Of a stretch of DNA of 64,000 nucleotides, positions 30,601 through 36,549 are shown piece after piece. The notes under the pieces are model-generated. The model ran no database searches. It had not been told where the DNA came from and saw only the letters and a list, made by a program, of their open reading frames with translations. A program made the position numbers and the translations under genes. The stretch comes from Ariolimax columbianus. Its lineage: Eukaryota > Mollusca > Gastropoda > Stylommatophora > Arionidae. Location: the NCBI GenBank assembly GCA_036924085.1, contig JAVGWX010000014.1, positions 39,868,556-39,932,555 on the forward strand. Direction: 5' to 3'. The stretch's first letter is position 1; every line of letters starts with the position of its first letter.

Positions 30601-32520
30601 CATTGTGGGCATTCGAAAAAGACAATGAAAAAAAGAAACTACAGATCTAGCCTGACTAAAAAGCCTGAATGTAGAAGAATGCATACCTCTTGATTGGGAA
30701 GCACAGATGACCAAATATAGAGCTGCACAGATGACCCAATATAGAGCTGCACAGATGACCAAAAATATAGAGCTGCACAGATGACCAAAAATATAGAGCT
30801 GCACAGATGACCAAATATAGAGCTGCACAGATGACCAAATATAGAGCTGCAAAGATGACCAAATATAGAGTTGCATAGATGACCAAATATAGAGCTGCAA
30901 AGATGACCAAATATAGAGTTGCATAGATGACCAAATATAGAGCTGCAAAGATGACCAAATATAGAGCTGCACAGATGACCAAATATAGAGCTACACAGAT
31001 GACCAAATATAGAGCTGCACAGATGACCAAATATAGAGCTGCACAGATGACCAAATATAGAGCTGCAAAGATGACCAAATATAGAGCTGCACAGATGAAC
31101 AAATTTAAAGCTGCACAGATGAACACATTTAGAGCTGCACAGATGACCAAATATAGAGTTGCACACTGATTTTTATCATTCTAGATCACCATGACCAGTT
31201 GAACTGTGCAATTCGTAAATAGTCAAATACCTATGACGTTACTAAAAAAAGAGGTAAGCTGGGTTCATAGCCACAGTAAAAAAAACTAAGTAGTCACAAG
31301 AGATTTAGTAGTCACATCTGTATACAACATGTTGCTGTATACAACGGGGAGACCCAGTGGTCTCGAGGAAAGGTGTTCGCCTCAGGTGCTGGAGGTCGCG
31401 GATTCAAATCACGGTGGAGACCAGGCATTTTTTCACGTGGATCATCCGGTATAAACGTCCTCCAATCTCTGAGTAGTGAGATCAGACCCAACGCCCAGAA
31501 CAGCTAACGACACAAGTGGACTGAAGATAGATAGATGTATACAACCAGGAGAAGCAATTAGGCCTGAAAGTAGTCATAAAAAAGAGCAAAGAAAGAACAT
31601 TGGGAATCAGCTGAAAAGGCTTCATTCTGGCTGTAGATCAACTGTGTTGGACAACATAATGTAGGGTAGTAAGTTTATCTCTCCTTAGTTGCACCTCTTC
31701 TAACCCTGAAGTTGAAGTGTCTTCTACCTTATTTATTTAGTCCTTCCTCTGCAATCCCAGTGGTTATAGACGTCCTTTTTTTAAATTAATCTTGCAATCT
31801 AGTGTGCAGACAAAAAGGTGATTGACCTGCTGTGTGTTTGAATGGTGGAAAGGTTACTAGAATTGTATTTTAAAGTAAAGTAACCCATAGCATTACTGAT
31901 GAGGGGTGTGAGATTTTAGCGATCTCCCATTTCAAAGGCTTGGCTATATGAGGGCGGTAGCCATCTCCTCTTCCTCGCCGCTTTTTACTTCCCCGACTGA
32001 ACCGGTACCCATTTAAGGCTGGGTCAACCCGGGAGCTACTGCGGTCTGAAAAAAACATTACCGCCTCAACTGGTGAATGAACCCAGGACCACTCAGATGT
32101 AAATAATTTAATTTCTCACTTCTATCATGGAGTATAGAGGTCTCTTCCTTTTCTTGTTGCGTATAGTTTCCAGAGGATGGGGTAGAAGACCTTAATCACC
32201 ACCTGTGACCTGGTAGGCATGTTATGGTGGCCACTGTTCTTTCCGCTTTCAGGCCACAGTAACACATGTACTATTGAGAAATACTATTCACTTATATCAA
32301 GGTTTTAAGAGATCAACACCTACTTGAAATGAGGTAGTGGTGACCTGACAGCCGTTGGTGGTGTTGTGAAGACATTCTGAAACCGCAGCTGGAAGTCGAG
32401 TGATCTGAAGCGGTCAAATGAGTCGTTTTGGGCATGCCCAGAGGTAACAATATTTCCGTCGACTTCATCATCCCATATTGTGCTAGGATTCTGTACAACT
32501 GATGAAGAAGCCCATTGGGT
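12458..32520 (-). CDS. Cyclin E (G1/S cyclin), eight exons found, N-terminus not found
   Basis: Cyclin E binds and activates CDK2 in the nucleus to drive S-phase entry (family knowledge). Spliced exons, in transcript order: 32520-32324, 29602-29467, 27736-27590, 24083-23988, 22447-22301, 16644-16533, 14434-14277, 12616-12458. All use GT-AG sites and the frame holds across every junction, giving 383 residues and a TAG stop. [15 protein letters not shown] enters the first cyclin fold (about residues 67-195). It contains MRSIL (101-105), which corresponds to the MRAIL substrate-docking patch, and AAKLEEIYPPKL across an exon junction. The second fold follows (about 196-310, LKWDLSP...[10 protein letters not shown]), then NIQTH and an LLSPP degron core. 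Vertebrate CCNE1 is about 410 residues, so only the first few dozen are missing. No stop or frameshift interrupts the exons, so the gene looks functional. Confidence 0.95.
12755..13095 (-). mobile_element. SINE-F copy
   Basis: Minus-strand head near 13070 (GTGACTATAATGAACTAG) and body with CGGTCATCTCGATAATGTC and TTGCCACTGGCCAAAG match 32950-33232. It lies in the last cyclin E intron. Confidence 0.6.
13096..14276. other. Last cyclin E intron and preceding sequence, nothing further recognised
   Basis: Intronic sequence. One short near-duplication (GACAACAGGTAACAGACAACAGGTAAG region, 13430-13457). No other feature. Confidence 0.4.
14277..14434 (-). CDS. Cyclin E exon g
   Basis: 158 bp, phase 1 start, phase 0 end; acceptor CATCCAG, donor GTG|GTAAGT. 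Encodes [20 protein letters not shown] through [24 protein letters not shown] and HNIQTH are diagnostic of cyclin E. Confidence 0.96.
14665..14960 (+). mobile_element. SINE-E copy, short-tail subtype
   Basis: Shares CAACTGGCTGCTTGCATCAG, GGTCAGCGAACC and a reduced central module (AGATATCGCAGACTTGC...TAAACTAC) with 19372, 44585 and 45915. It ends TGTCAGGATGACCAC instead of the CGTTCTCTGGACTACATC tail of the long subtype. Confidence 0.65.
15170..15400 (+). repeat. Interspersed repeat I, copy 1
   Basis: Matches 31310-31690, where the same sequence is interrupted by a SINE-A. Shared text includes ACAGAAGCAATTGGGCC / ACCAGGAGAAGCAATTAGGCC and CTGGCTGTAGAATAACTG / CTGGCTGTAGATCAACTG. No coding capacity recognised. 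Confidence 0.6.
15475..16175. repeat. Minisatellite, unit about 36 bp
   Basis: Roughly 18 diverged units built on CTAAAGTACTGTTTCACC and ATTAAAGTTTCTATACAT. A block from about 15655 to 15780 is repeated with few changes at about 15950-16070, so part of the array was duplicated as a larger unit. It lies in the intron between cyclin E exons f and g. Confidence 0.9.
16265..16350 (+). mobile_element. tRNA-like SINE head fragment
   Basis: CTGGATGAATGGATAAGG (A-box-like) and GTGGATTCAATTCCAGG (B-box-like) are about 35 bases apart, as in tRNA-derived SINEs. No clear body follows. Confidence 0.4.
16533..16644 (-). CDS. Cyclin E exon f
   Basis: 112 bp, phase 0 start, phase 1 end; acceptor CTTCAAG, donor CAG|GTATGG. 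Encodes [18 protein letters not shown] to QLVMDVS. The middle of the second cyclin fold: LLDL...D...L.F.Y.V.AA.ALYH in relatives. Confidence 0.95.
16741..17497. repeat. 46-bp minisatellite, about 16 units
   Basis: Highly regular units of the form AATTGTGAGATTTCAGGT(A/G)... ending GATGTCTCAGCTTC. Variants alternate (AGGTAGGACAG versus AGGTAAGACAG; GGATGTCTC versus GGATTTTTC) in a pattern that repeats after several units, indicating block duplication. Intronic in cyclin E, 100 bp upstream (in transcript terms) of exon f. Confidence 0.95.
17559..18282 (+). mobile_element. piggyBac deletion derivative, copy 2
   Basis: 724 bp with ends TTAACCCTACCAGACCGATG and TCTGGTAGGGTTAA, matching the element at 7623 throughout. 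The internal frame opens [18 protein letters not shown] and keeps an acidic [12 protein letters not shown] segment. It then jumps, at a different left breakpoint from copy 1, to the same [11 protein letters not shown] right side. No catalytic domain remains. It is inserted in the cyclin E exon e-f intron. Confidence 0.85.
18612..18845 (+). mobile_element. SINE-G copy
   Basis: Head with TTGGCCTAGTGGTTTTGGTG (A-box-like) and CATTGGTTCAAAACTTC (B-box-like). The body has TAGCCTGCACAATGCATGAG, GGCTTTTATTCCTCAGCCC and an ATGATAATTTACTTTTAA end. Related to 23112-23330 and fragments at 2056 and 52727. Confidence 0.65.
19068..19320 (+). mobile_element. SINE-B copy
   Basis: Head GGGGACGACGTGGGCTAGTG and GGGTTCACTCCCC are classic A/B boxes. 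The body includes GTTACCCAGGGAAGCAAACC, TGCAGGAGGAAGCAGAC and then AGGCCGACAAGCGCAAAATA, a version of the central module also found in SINE-E. It ends in an A-rich stretch with CAAACAAACAAAC. Full length. Confidence 0.8.
19372..19630 (+). mobile_element. SINE-E copy, short-tail subtype
   Basis: GTGACCCATAACTGACCAAG and CCCTATTCTACCTCC match 44585 closely. The central module is decayed (GATGTAAATGACACACC) and the end is TTTACAGGACGAACGATG. Confidence 0.65.
19728..20480. repeat. Dimeric minisatellite, alternating units of about 39 and 44 bp
   Basis: Alternates TTTAGTGTAAAAATCAAC + TTACAGAAAGAGAATATA and TTTTACGTGTAAGAATCAAC + TTACAGACTAGAGAG. The dimer is about 83 bp with roughly nine repeats. 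The minus strand, which is the sense strand of cyclin E, presents CTGTAAGTTGATT in 14 units. Confidence 0.95.
20570..20691 (-). mobile_element. SINE-D-like fragment
   Basis: GTGGGGTAGCCAGTTCCCTT resembles the GTGTGGTGGCTAGTTCCCTT block of SINE-D. The rest is diverged. Confidence 0.35.
20692..21341 (-). mobile_element. TTAA-ended MITE, family M2, copy 4
   Basis: Reverse-orientation copy ending CGCGCTAAAGGTTAA at 21341, containing AACTGTTAGTTTCCAATTC and CGTATCGATACTGTG. The other end is placed at TTAATCTAGAAGCC (20692). In the cyclin E exon e-f intron. Confidence 0.75.
21395..21940 (+). mobile_element. RTE-like LINE 3' fragment (end of reverse transcriptase)
   Basis: Across several frames the translation reads [61 protein letters not shown] and finally CWRDVVDG. 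These blocks appear in this order at the C-terminus of RTE-type endonuclease-reverse transcriptases. Frameshifts and stops show that it is dead. It is 5'-truncated, with no catalytic YADD region. Confidence 0.75.
22062..22258 (-). mobile_element. SINE-D copy with best-preserved tRNA-like head
   Basis: On the minus strand: GATTAGCGCAGCGGTAGAGC (A-box region), then GGGTTCAATTCC (B box) and the body with AAACGGCAGCCAGGAAGGG and ACTGAAGTCTAACACTTCA. The head looks like a tRNA D-arm (AGCGCAGCGGTAGAGC). Confidence 0.75.
22301..22447 (-). CDS. Cyclin E exon e
   Basis: 147 bp, phase 0; acceptor ACTCCAG, donor AGG|GTGAGT. Encodes 49 residues, [20 protein letters not shown] through [14 protein letters not shown]. 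It covers the link between the two cyclin folds; in vertebrate cyclin E the WLNVYLQVA segment overlaps the centrosome-localisation region. Confidence 0.96.
22495..22740 (+). mobile_element. SINE-H, tRNA-headed element
   Basis: GGGTCTAAGTGGTCAAGCCG followed by GGGGTTCGAATTCGAGC supplies A and B boxes. The body (CATCGCTGGAACTAGACTGC ... GCAATGAAGTAGGACCC) has no second copy in the window, so its family status is inferred from the head alone. Confidence 0.5.
22741..23111. other. Intronic spacer
   Basis: Nothing recognised. Confidence 0.4.
23112..23330 (+). mobile_element. SINE-G copy
   Basis: GTGCATAGCCGAATGATTTC and GCAGTTCGAATCCCTGG form the head. The body has AACCTGTAGTCCTCAGCC and ends GGTGGGATGATAATTTTAAA, matching 18612-18845 with divergence. 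Confidence 0.5.
23547..23836. repeat. Three tandem copies of a 91-bp unit
   Basis: Units start TATTACAAGTTATAGAGG at 23551, 23642 and 23733, with a partial fourth at 23823. They are almost identical, so the duplication is recent. It ends about 150 bp before cyclin E exon d. Confidence 0.95.
23988..24083 (-). CDS. Cyclin E exon d
   Basis: 96 bp, phase 0; acceptor TCAACAG, donor AAG|GTAAGC. Encodes 32 residues, [20 protein letters not shown] to QEMIIVK. EIYPPKL.EFAYVTD is close to invariant in cyclin E. The exon lies just after a 91-bp triple repeat and is too short to show as a long open frame. Confidence 0.97.
24280..24600 (-). mobile_element. Non-LTR retrotransposon C-terminal fragment
   Basis: Minus-strand reading gives [20 protein letters not shown] followed by EHLIM, the Cys/His-containing end of a non-LTR polyprotein, as in 56660-57080. 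Decayed. Confidence 0.6.
24601..25713. other. Intronic spacer
   Basis: Nothing recognised. One 82-codon open frame (25314-25562, plus) has no recognisable similarity and is antisense to the cyclin E intron. Confidence 0.4.
25714..26297 (-). mobile_element. TTAA-ended MITE, family M2, copy 5
   Basis: Reverse-orientation copy. GTGAAGGTTAA ends at 26297 and TTAATGGCAG starts at 25714. The core is more diverged than in other copies: the TATCGATA block is gone, but GATCTATTAATAAAGATC and GTTTCTGAGATACAAGA remain. Confidence 0.65.
26398..26920 (-). mobile_element. CR1/Jockey-like LINE 3' end
   Basis: The minus strand encodes an open 73-codon stretch with [47 protein letters not shown] and NASKNKLD. 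This is the C-terminal signature of CR1/L2-like reverse transcriptases (RDLI..YKI..G...L....FF / R.K...R..FFS.R....WN.LP). Upstream, in other frames, come [20 protein letters not shown] fragments. The 3' UTR ends AACTGGTTGTATACAGACTC ... ACCAGTATAAAGACGTTAAG. 5'-truncated. Confidence 0.8.
26988..27185 (+). mobile_element. SINE-B copy
   Basis: GGGGGATGGTGTGGCTAGTG head, GTTACTCCGGGGAAGCAAAC body, AAGTCGGATGCAGTGGTCCG and ACAGGCGCAAAATAAAAAC module, ending GAATAGAGAAATAAAG. The B box is partly deleted. Confidence 0.75.
27590..27736 (-). CDS. Cyclin E exon c
   Basis: 147 bp, phase 0 at both ends; acceptor TTTTCAG, donor GAG|GTAAGG. Encodes 49 residues, [12 protein letters not shown] through [14 protein letters not shown]. 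It includes the conserved FIDRYLS helix and the AAKLE segment whose lysine contacts the kinase in CDK2-cyclin structures. Confidence 0.97.
28015..28126. repeat. Interspersed repeat shared with 40755-40845
   Basis: GCATGCCTTTCAGTACAGCA and GTATGAGTGAAGTAGGAA match CATGCCTGTCACACCAGCAA and GTATGTGAATGGAGTAGGAA at 40.8 kb. Function unknown. Confidence 0.45.
28127..28290 (-). mobile_element. CR1-like LINE fragment (reverse transcriptase C-terminal part)
   Basis: The minus strand reads [20 protein letters not shown], then [16 protein letters not shown], the segment just upstream of the one preserved at 26398. Same family, same orientation. Confidence 0.75.
28366..28442 (-). mobile_element. SINE-E 3' fragment
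   Basis: CTTCTTCTTCGTTCTCAATC through GAGAACGGAATGCGTTGAG; only the last 75 bp of the SINE are present. Confidence 0.75.
28530..28985 (-). mobile_element. Non-LTR retrotransposon C-terminal fragment
   Basis: Matches 56660-57080: TTGTCATTTCCCATCAACAG, ATTATCAGTTTGTCTGGGTC and GTCCAGGCACAAGTACCTCC correspond in order. Minus-strand coding, heavily mutated. Confidence 0.6.
29083..29354 (-). mobile_element. SINE-C copy 2
   Basis: Same limits as 9427-9709: AGGCAAAGGCAAAAGCC at one end and CATAACCACTTTGCCACAGA at the other, with ACAAGATGACTAGGGGGCG between. Confidence 0.75.
29467..29602 (-). CDS. Cyclin E exon b (start of cyclin box)
   Basis: 136 bp; acceptor CCCACAG, donor GAG|GTATAG. Encodes [15 protein letters not shown] through [18 protein letters not shown]. 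This is the signature start of the cyclin_N fold, with the MRAIL motif as MRSIL (Ala to Ser). Confidence 0.95.
29830..30300 (-). repeat. Unclassified sequence with a B-box-like motif
   Basis: On the minus strand TGTGGGTTCAATCCCCAA looks like a tRNA-like B box, followed within 15 bases by a T-rich tract. A 12-C run is at about 30058. There is no second copy here to define a family. Confidence 0.3.
30421..30640 (-). other. Possible alternative exon or unrelated coding relic
   Basis: A strong donor-like GAG|GTAAGA lies at about 30428 on the cyclin E sense strand. Upstream, one frame reads [20 protein letters not shown] before a stop. Another frame stays open into the donor with phase 2, compatible with exon b. 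But exon a joins exon b directly in the conserved SPLP..WAN block, so this segment is not needed. It is flanked by the 24-bp array. I list it as a low-confidence candidate only. Confidence 0.2.
30701..31166. repeat. 24-bp minisatellite, about 19 units
   Basis: Unit CAGATGACCAAATATAGAGC plus TGCA, with AAAATATAG, AAAG and TAG(T/C)TGCAT variants. All three minus-strand frames stay open for over 150 codons because the unit has no stop and its length is divisible by three. These are not genes. It sits in the cyclin E exon a-b intron. Confidence 0.95.
31310..31690 (+). repeat. Interspersed repeat I, copy 2 (split by SINE-A)
   Basis: Continues the match to 15170-15400 on both sides of the SINE at 31346-31535. 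Confidence 0.6.
31346..31535 (+). mobile_element. SINE-A insertion with perfect target-site duplication
   Basis: TGTATACAAC flanks the element exactly at 31336-31345 and 31536-31545. It starts GGGGAGACCCAGTGGTCTCG, has the B box GGATTCAAATCACGG, the body TCTCTGAGTAGTGAGATC, and ends in a GATA repeat. The duplication fixes both ends, so this is the reference copy of the family: 190 bp. Confidence 0.9.
31865..32100 (-). mobile_element. SINE-D copy
   Basis: Carries ACCCATAGCATTACTGATG, CTCGCCGCTTTTTACTTCCC, GGTACCCATTTAAGGCTGGG and a reversed B box near GAATGAACCCAGGACC. Confidence 0.6.
32324..32520 (-). CDS. Cyclin E exon a (N-terminal tail)
   Basis: 197 bp; phase 0 start, phase 2 end. The acceptor is a T-rich tract ending TTGACAG and the donor is CAA|GTAGGT. 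It begins [13 protein letters not shown] and ends [18 protein letters not shown] followed by two residues before the next exon's WAN matches the conserved entry to the cyclin box in cyclin E proteins. The join to exon b makes an Asn codon. The N-terminal part of such exons is poorly conserved, so the assignment rests on the SPLP segment, splice sites, phase and position. Confidence 0.85.
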
Positions 32521-32639
32521 CTGTCAATAAAAAAAACAGGATCATGTTCATCAAAGCTGTTAATTAATCGAGCATATCGACTTGAATCATACACAGGTAT
32601 TGACTTGACTTTACTAAAATACTTCCTATCAACGAGCCT

Positions 32640-32949
32640 GATTTTTTCTTCTTCGTTCGTTCTCAATCTCCTGCTACCATACCCTGAAAGGGCTTTAGTA
32701 GCAGAATGTAGTCCAGACAACGGAATGCATTGTGTCATAGTTTACAGCTTAACTGCGATATTTGCACCTTTCAGTCCAACACATCCGACTTCAGCAAACA
32801 TTTTTTGAGTACCGGGTTAGCATTCCCTCTTTGATCCCTTCTCCTTAGCCAGTCTGCCCTGCTGCAGCCTGTTTTCCAGGATCACCGCGTGGAGGTGTAG
32901 AAGGGTCTTGGCAGCTCTGGTTCGATGGCCCTGACGCTAGCGATGATGG
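32640..32949 (-). mobile_element. SINE-E copy, nearly full body
   Basis: From the tail CTTCTTCGTTCGTTCTCAAT through GAACGGAATGCATTGTGTC, the central module, then GAGTACCGGGTTAGCATTCC, TTGATCCCTTCTCCTTAGCC and CTTGGCAGCTCTGGTTCGAT. This copy and 63560-63842 (opposite orientation) define the long body of the family. It lies just upstream of cyclin E exon a. Confidence 0.8.
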
Positions 32950-33232
32950 CCACAACATCAGACGACTTTGTCTTAATAATGTGATGTGCGCTGTATTTGG
33001 ATTATAATGAGGAAGAATAAGCGATGGCCGTCAATCCCACTCTTATCCCAAGTTATCTTGGATCAGTGGCAAGACTATTGGTCGAAATGACTGGAAGTAA
33101 CTCGGGATGCAGGCACTTACAACCCGTGAGACCAGTGGTCGCTTGAAACTTGCGGGCTTCGATTGCCAACCGTTTCCATTCATCACTGTGAGAGGCGAGT
33201 GCCTTAACCTCTTGACTACAGCGACTTATACT
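32950..33232 (-). mobile_element. SINE-F copy with tRNA-like head
   Basis: Minus-strand head GTCGCTGTAGTCAAGAGGTT and AAGGCACTCGCCTCTCACAG. The body includes CAGTCATTTCGACCAATAGT and CTTGCCACTGATCCAAGA. Abuts SINE-E. Confidence 0.65.
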
Positions 33233-34195
33233 GACTAAATAAACATGAGACAAATAAACTAAAGTTTGACTTGTGAGTTTGTCACTGCAACCATGTTGAC
33301 TTGGAACTAGACACTTACTGTGTGGGCTGACTACTACAACTTAAGACTTGAAACTTAGCAGGAATTCGCTTGATTAAAGACTTGGCTCAAAACTTTCTAA
33401 AGATGACTTGAATCTTGACATGAAATTTGAAACTTGACATGGACTTGAAAACAACTTTGCTATTCATAAAAACTAGTAGACTTAAAAACAACTGCATCTA
33501 TAGTGTTTTCATCAATTGCTGGATTTGATAGTCTGGATATACAGAATATAAATTAAGGAAGCTTGCCTGGCAGTTGTTATTCAGTGCCTAGCAAAGGTTT
33601 TATTATCACACATAGAAAAGGAGAAGCAAAACAAAAAAGGTGTTTGAACACATGCGTTCAAGTTGGTGAGGCCAGTATTTAATGCACTTGCCATTCAGTT
33701 CCAGACTATTAGACAATTAGATTTAATTTAATTATAAGATATCCACATTTAATTCTCTTTGGGTGGATTCTGAACCATAACGGAAAGATAAAAATAAGCC
33801 CACTGCACTTCCATGTCACGAATAAGAGACAAAATAGAGATGTGCATTGGGATAGCAACCTCATAGAGTAAAACAATTTGCATCAGTGCACGAACAGTGT
33901 TTTGGCACTGGCTTTTTAAAGAAGACAACCTATCTATATGGAGTGAAAAATGAGACAAAAACAATTTTACTTTTTGTGTGTCTTTTGCTGTAAAGAATTT
34001 TGGGCATTTCCTCGTCTTTGCCCTGCATAACCTTGTGGTTCATAGGCTATCACCATTTCCCTCCAAGCTATCCAATCTTTCACATGACATAGAAAAATAT
34101 GGCAAGGATCAGTCACCATAATTCAAACAATAAGGGCAAGCCAGAAAAAAGATGTAGTGGAGGAACTTGTATATGTCTCATGGAAGGCTCATACT
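33233..34195. other. Spacer, possibly old degenerate ACTTGAAAC repeat
   Basis: Between 33265 and 33455 the words ACTTG, TTGAAACTTG and GACTTGAA recur irregularly. No gene recognised. The missing cyclin E 5' exon(s) could lie here or further up, but I found no convincing candidate. Confidence 0.35.
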
Positions 34196-34365
34196 ATCTT
34201 CTTCTTCTGCGTTCGTTCTCAATCTCCCGCTACTATGTCCTGTACAGGTCTTCACAAGTAGCAGGATGTAGTCTGGAGAACGGAATGCGTTGTGTTGCTA
34301 GTTTACAGCTTGACTGCGATATTTGCACCTTTCAGTCCGACACATCCGTCTTCGGCGGCATCTAT
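34196..34365 (-). mobile_element. SINE-E copy
   Basis: CTTCTTCTTCTGCGTTCGTT, GGAGAACGGAATGCGTTGTG, TTTGCACCTTTCAGTCCGAC and CATCCGTCTTCGGCGGC; truncated before the head. Confidence 0.85.
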
Positions 34366-34487
34366 CCATCTGCCAGATCATCTTCCTCCTACTCTGTAAT
34401 TAGATCCTGTTTGCTGGAGTAGATGGCCAGGGTAGATGATCAGGTTATATTCTCATGAGATGACAATCCATTTTATCATTTTGAAGT

Positions 34488-34582
34488 TTTGCAAAGTATT
34501 CAGCACAAGAAGTGGTGTTCGCAATATCTCAAATTTGGCAAAGTGTTCAGAACAAGAAGTGGTGTTCGCAATATCTCAATCT
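34488..34582. repeat. Two tandem copies of an approximately 50-bp unit
   Basis: GCAAAGTATTCAGCACAAGA...GTTCGCAATATCTCAA is repeated at once as GCAAAGTGTTCAGAACAAGA...GTTCGCAATATCTCAA. Confidence 0.9.
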
Positions 34583-35142
34583 ATTTCATTAGTGACAATG
34601 AAGTGCATTAACAGGCAACAATTATGGTCCACTTGATGGAGTCAAATGTATGTGCAACTCTGCCACTCAAAAAAAGCAATTGTTATCTACTACACTCTCT
34701 TATTTTGAGGCAAATAATTGCTCCATCACACGGGTAAAAAGAATAGGCCACTGTAAGCATACCAGCATGTCATAAATGGTAACTAAAGAAGGTTATTAAT
34801 GAGGCCAGTAATCTCATTACATAAAACCATTGCTATTGTAACCATCATTGCAAATGCTCGCAAACATACTTTTTCTGAATTTACAAATTGTATAGATGGT
34901 CCTATTCTCTATTTGAAGCGAAAAGGTGAATCATTTAGTTTTTTATATTTGATGTGATTTACACATAATTAAAATGTTTGTTTCCAATTTCTATTAACAA
35001 TATTACAAACTTAATCTTAATCTTTATATGACATTTTAAATACTTGCACACACTGCACAGTTCAATGCTACAAACAAGCTAATCATAAGATGCCACAATG
35101 CATAATCCAATCTGCAGAATATATTTGGAACCTAGTACATGT

Positions 35143-35178
35143 CTGGGGTCAATAACAAATATATATAATTGACCCCAG
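35143..35178. repeat. 11-bp perfect inverted repeat
   Basis: CTGGGGTCAAT and ATTGACCCCAG flank an AT-rich loop of 14 bases. Imperfect pairing extends outward (GTACATGT / GGACATAG). Confidence 0.7.
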
Positions 35179-35317
35179 CTATGTCCTACATATGTAAGTA
35201 TGTACAATGGATATTTATATATGTATCAATTGTAGTCGACCGCCGATGGCAACTGAACTGAACCAAATCGATTTTTGGGGGGAAAAGGCAGATGAGATTG
35301 AAATAACTTAGACGAAC

Positions 35318-35650
35318 TTGCTCAGATTTAAAACATCATCATCATGTAGCATGTCCTTTGTAGAACGTCGCTCCCATCACAGTCTGTCTGAAAGAAACTC
35401 ATTCTCTAGCCAAAACTCTAGCCTCCGCCAGTCATACCCAGGCATTCCTGGATATCTTGGTGCCATCGTCTTCTTTCTCTTTTGCCTGGCACCATACCTT
35501 CCATCACCGTTCTCTCAAGACCACTGTGTCTCTTGATGTGACCAAAGTATTTGCATTTTCTAGCCAAAATGCAATTGATAAACCAGTTCTCCTCTATGCT
35601 CAACTCTTGCCGAATGTCTACATTTGTTTTTTTCTCTATCCAGAGTATTT
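35318..35650 (-). mobile_element. LINE 3' fragment (reverse transcriptase C-terminal)
   Basis: Minus-strand frame with CKYFGHIKRHSGLERTVMEG, MVPGKRERRRWHQDIQECLG. The YFGH.KRH.GL...V.EG..PG.R.RGRP...W pattern is the terminal signature of RTE/CR1-type non-LTR retrotransposons. Several stops; no catalytic region. Confidence 0.75.
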
Positions 35651-36549
35651 TCAGGATCTTTCTGTAACATTTCGACTCGAAGGATTCGATTCTTTAAGCA
35701 AAACATACATTGTGCACAAAAATTAGTTTATTTCATTATTAAAAACTAGCTCTCCAATGAGGGAAGGTATGGGTGGAGTGTTCTGTTTCTGTGGTAAGAA
35801 TGGTTTTGTTCTGCAACAATATGACATTTTAATTTAGTTTAATTCAACAAAAACTGTGTCTGCACTTTGCATTTTACAATGAGAATAACAAATAAATGAT
35901 GTTCTAAGAAAAATAGATATTAAATATTTACAACACATATACGTTACTCAGAAAGTGGAGGCTATGTGTAAACATTTGTAATAAATCGTCCCATTCAGTA
36001 GACGCATAAAGATTACCAGTCAGGGCAGACGTCGCACATAAATAAGCCCATGTCATATGTTTGTTATCTCGTTATAGATATGCACATGTTACCACATTTA
36101 GACATGCCTCTCAGTGTCTATTATTAGGCCACCGGCAAATATAGTTATCAGCTCGCATAATGGAGTAACAGTGCAGGGAAGTTATTCTAGCGCAGCACAT
36201 GTGCACAGAACAGAGCAACAGTCAATAAATATGTAATTGAAAACAAAAGCAATTTCTTCCTACAAACTGTAAGCCAGACTAAGGAGAGTTGGACATCGAG
36301 CCGGCTAATTCATCCTGTAGAAAGTATAGGTCAAAAGAAAAAGAAAAGGAGCCTACAGTCCAGGGTAGAAAGGAATCTAAGGCCAGGGAAGAATTGGAGA
36401 AACAGCATAGTGTAGAATAGGCACTACAGCTAGAGCAGAAGATGAGCTACAAAGTCAAGTGAAATCGGACTTAAGGTAGGTTGGGAAAATGCCAGAATAT
36501 TAAATCCTGCAGAAACTATAAGCCATATGAAAAAGACTCATGGAAGAAG
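35651..36549. other. AT-rich spacer before the large minisatellite
   Basis: No gene or element identified. From about 36290 the sequence already contains GAGCTACA- and GGTAGA-like words that grade into the array. Confidence 0.4.

Noticed and set aside
30451..31166. Three overlapping minus-strand frames of 164-175 codons
   Set aside because: All are the 24-bp minisatellite in its three frames.
32521..32640. Frame reading RLVDRKYFSKVKSIPVYDSS and onward as an upstream extension of cyclin E exon a
   Set aside because: It continues past the acceptor in a different frame from the SPLP-containing exon and runs into SINE-E, so I treat it as intron.
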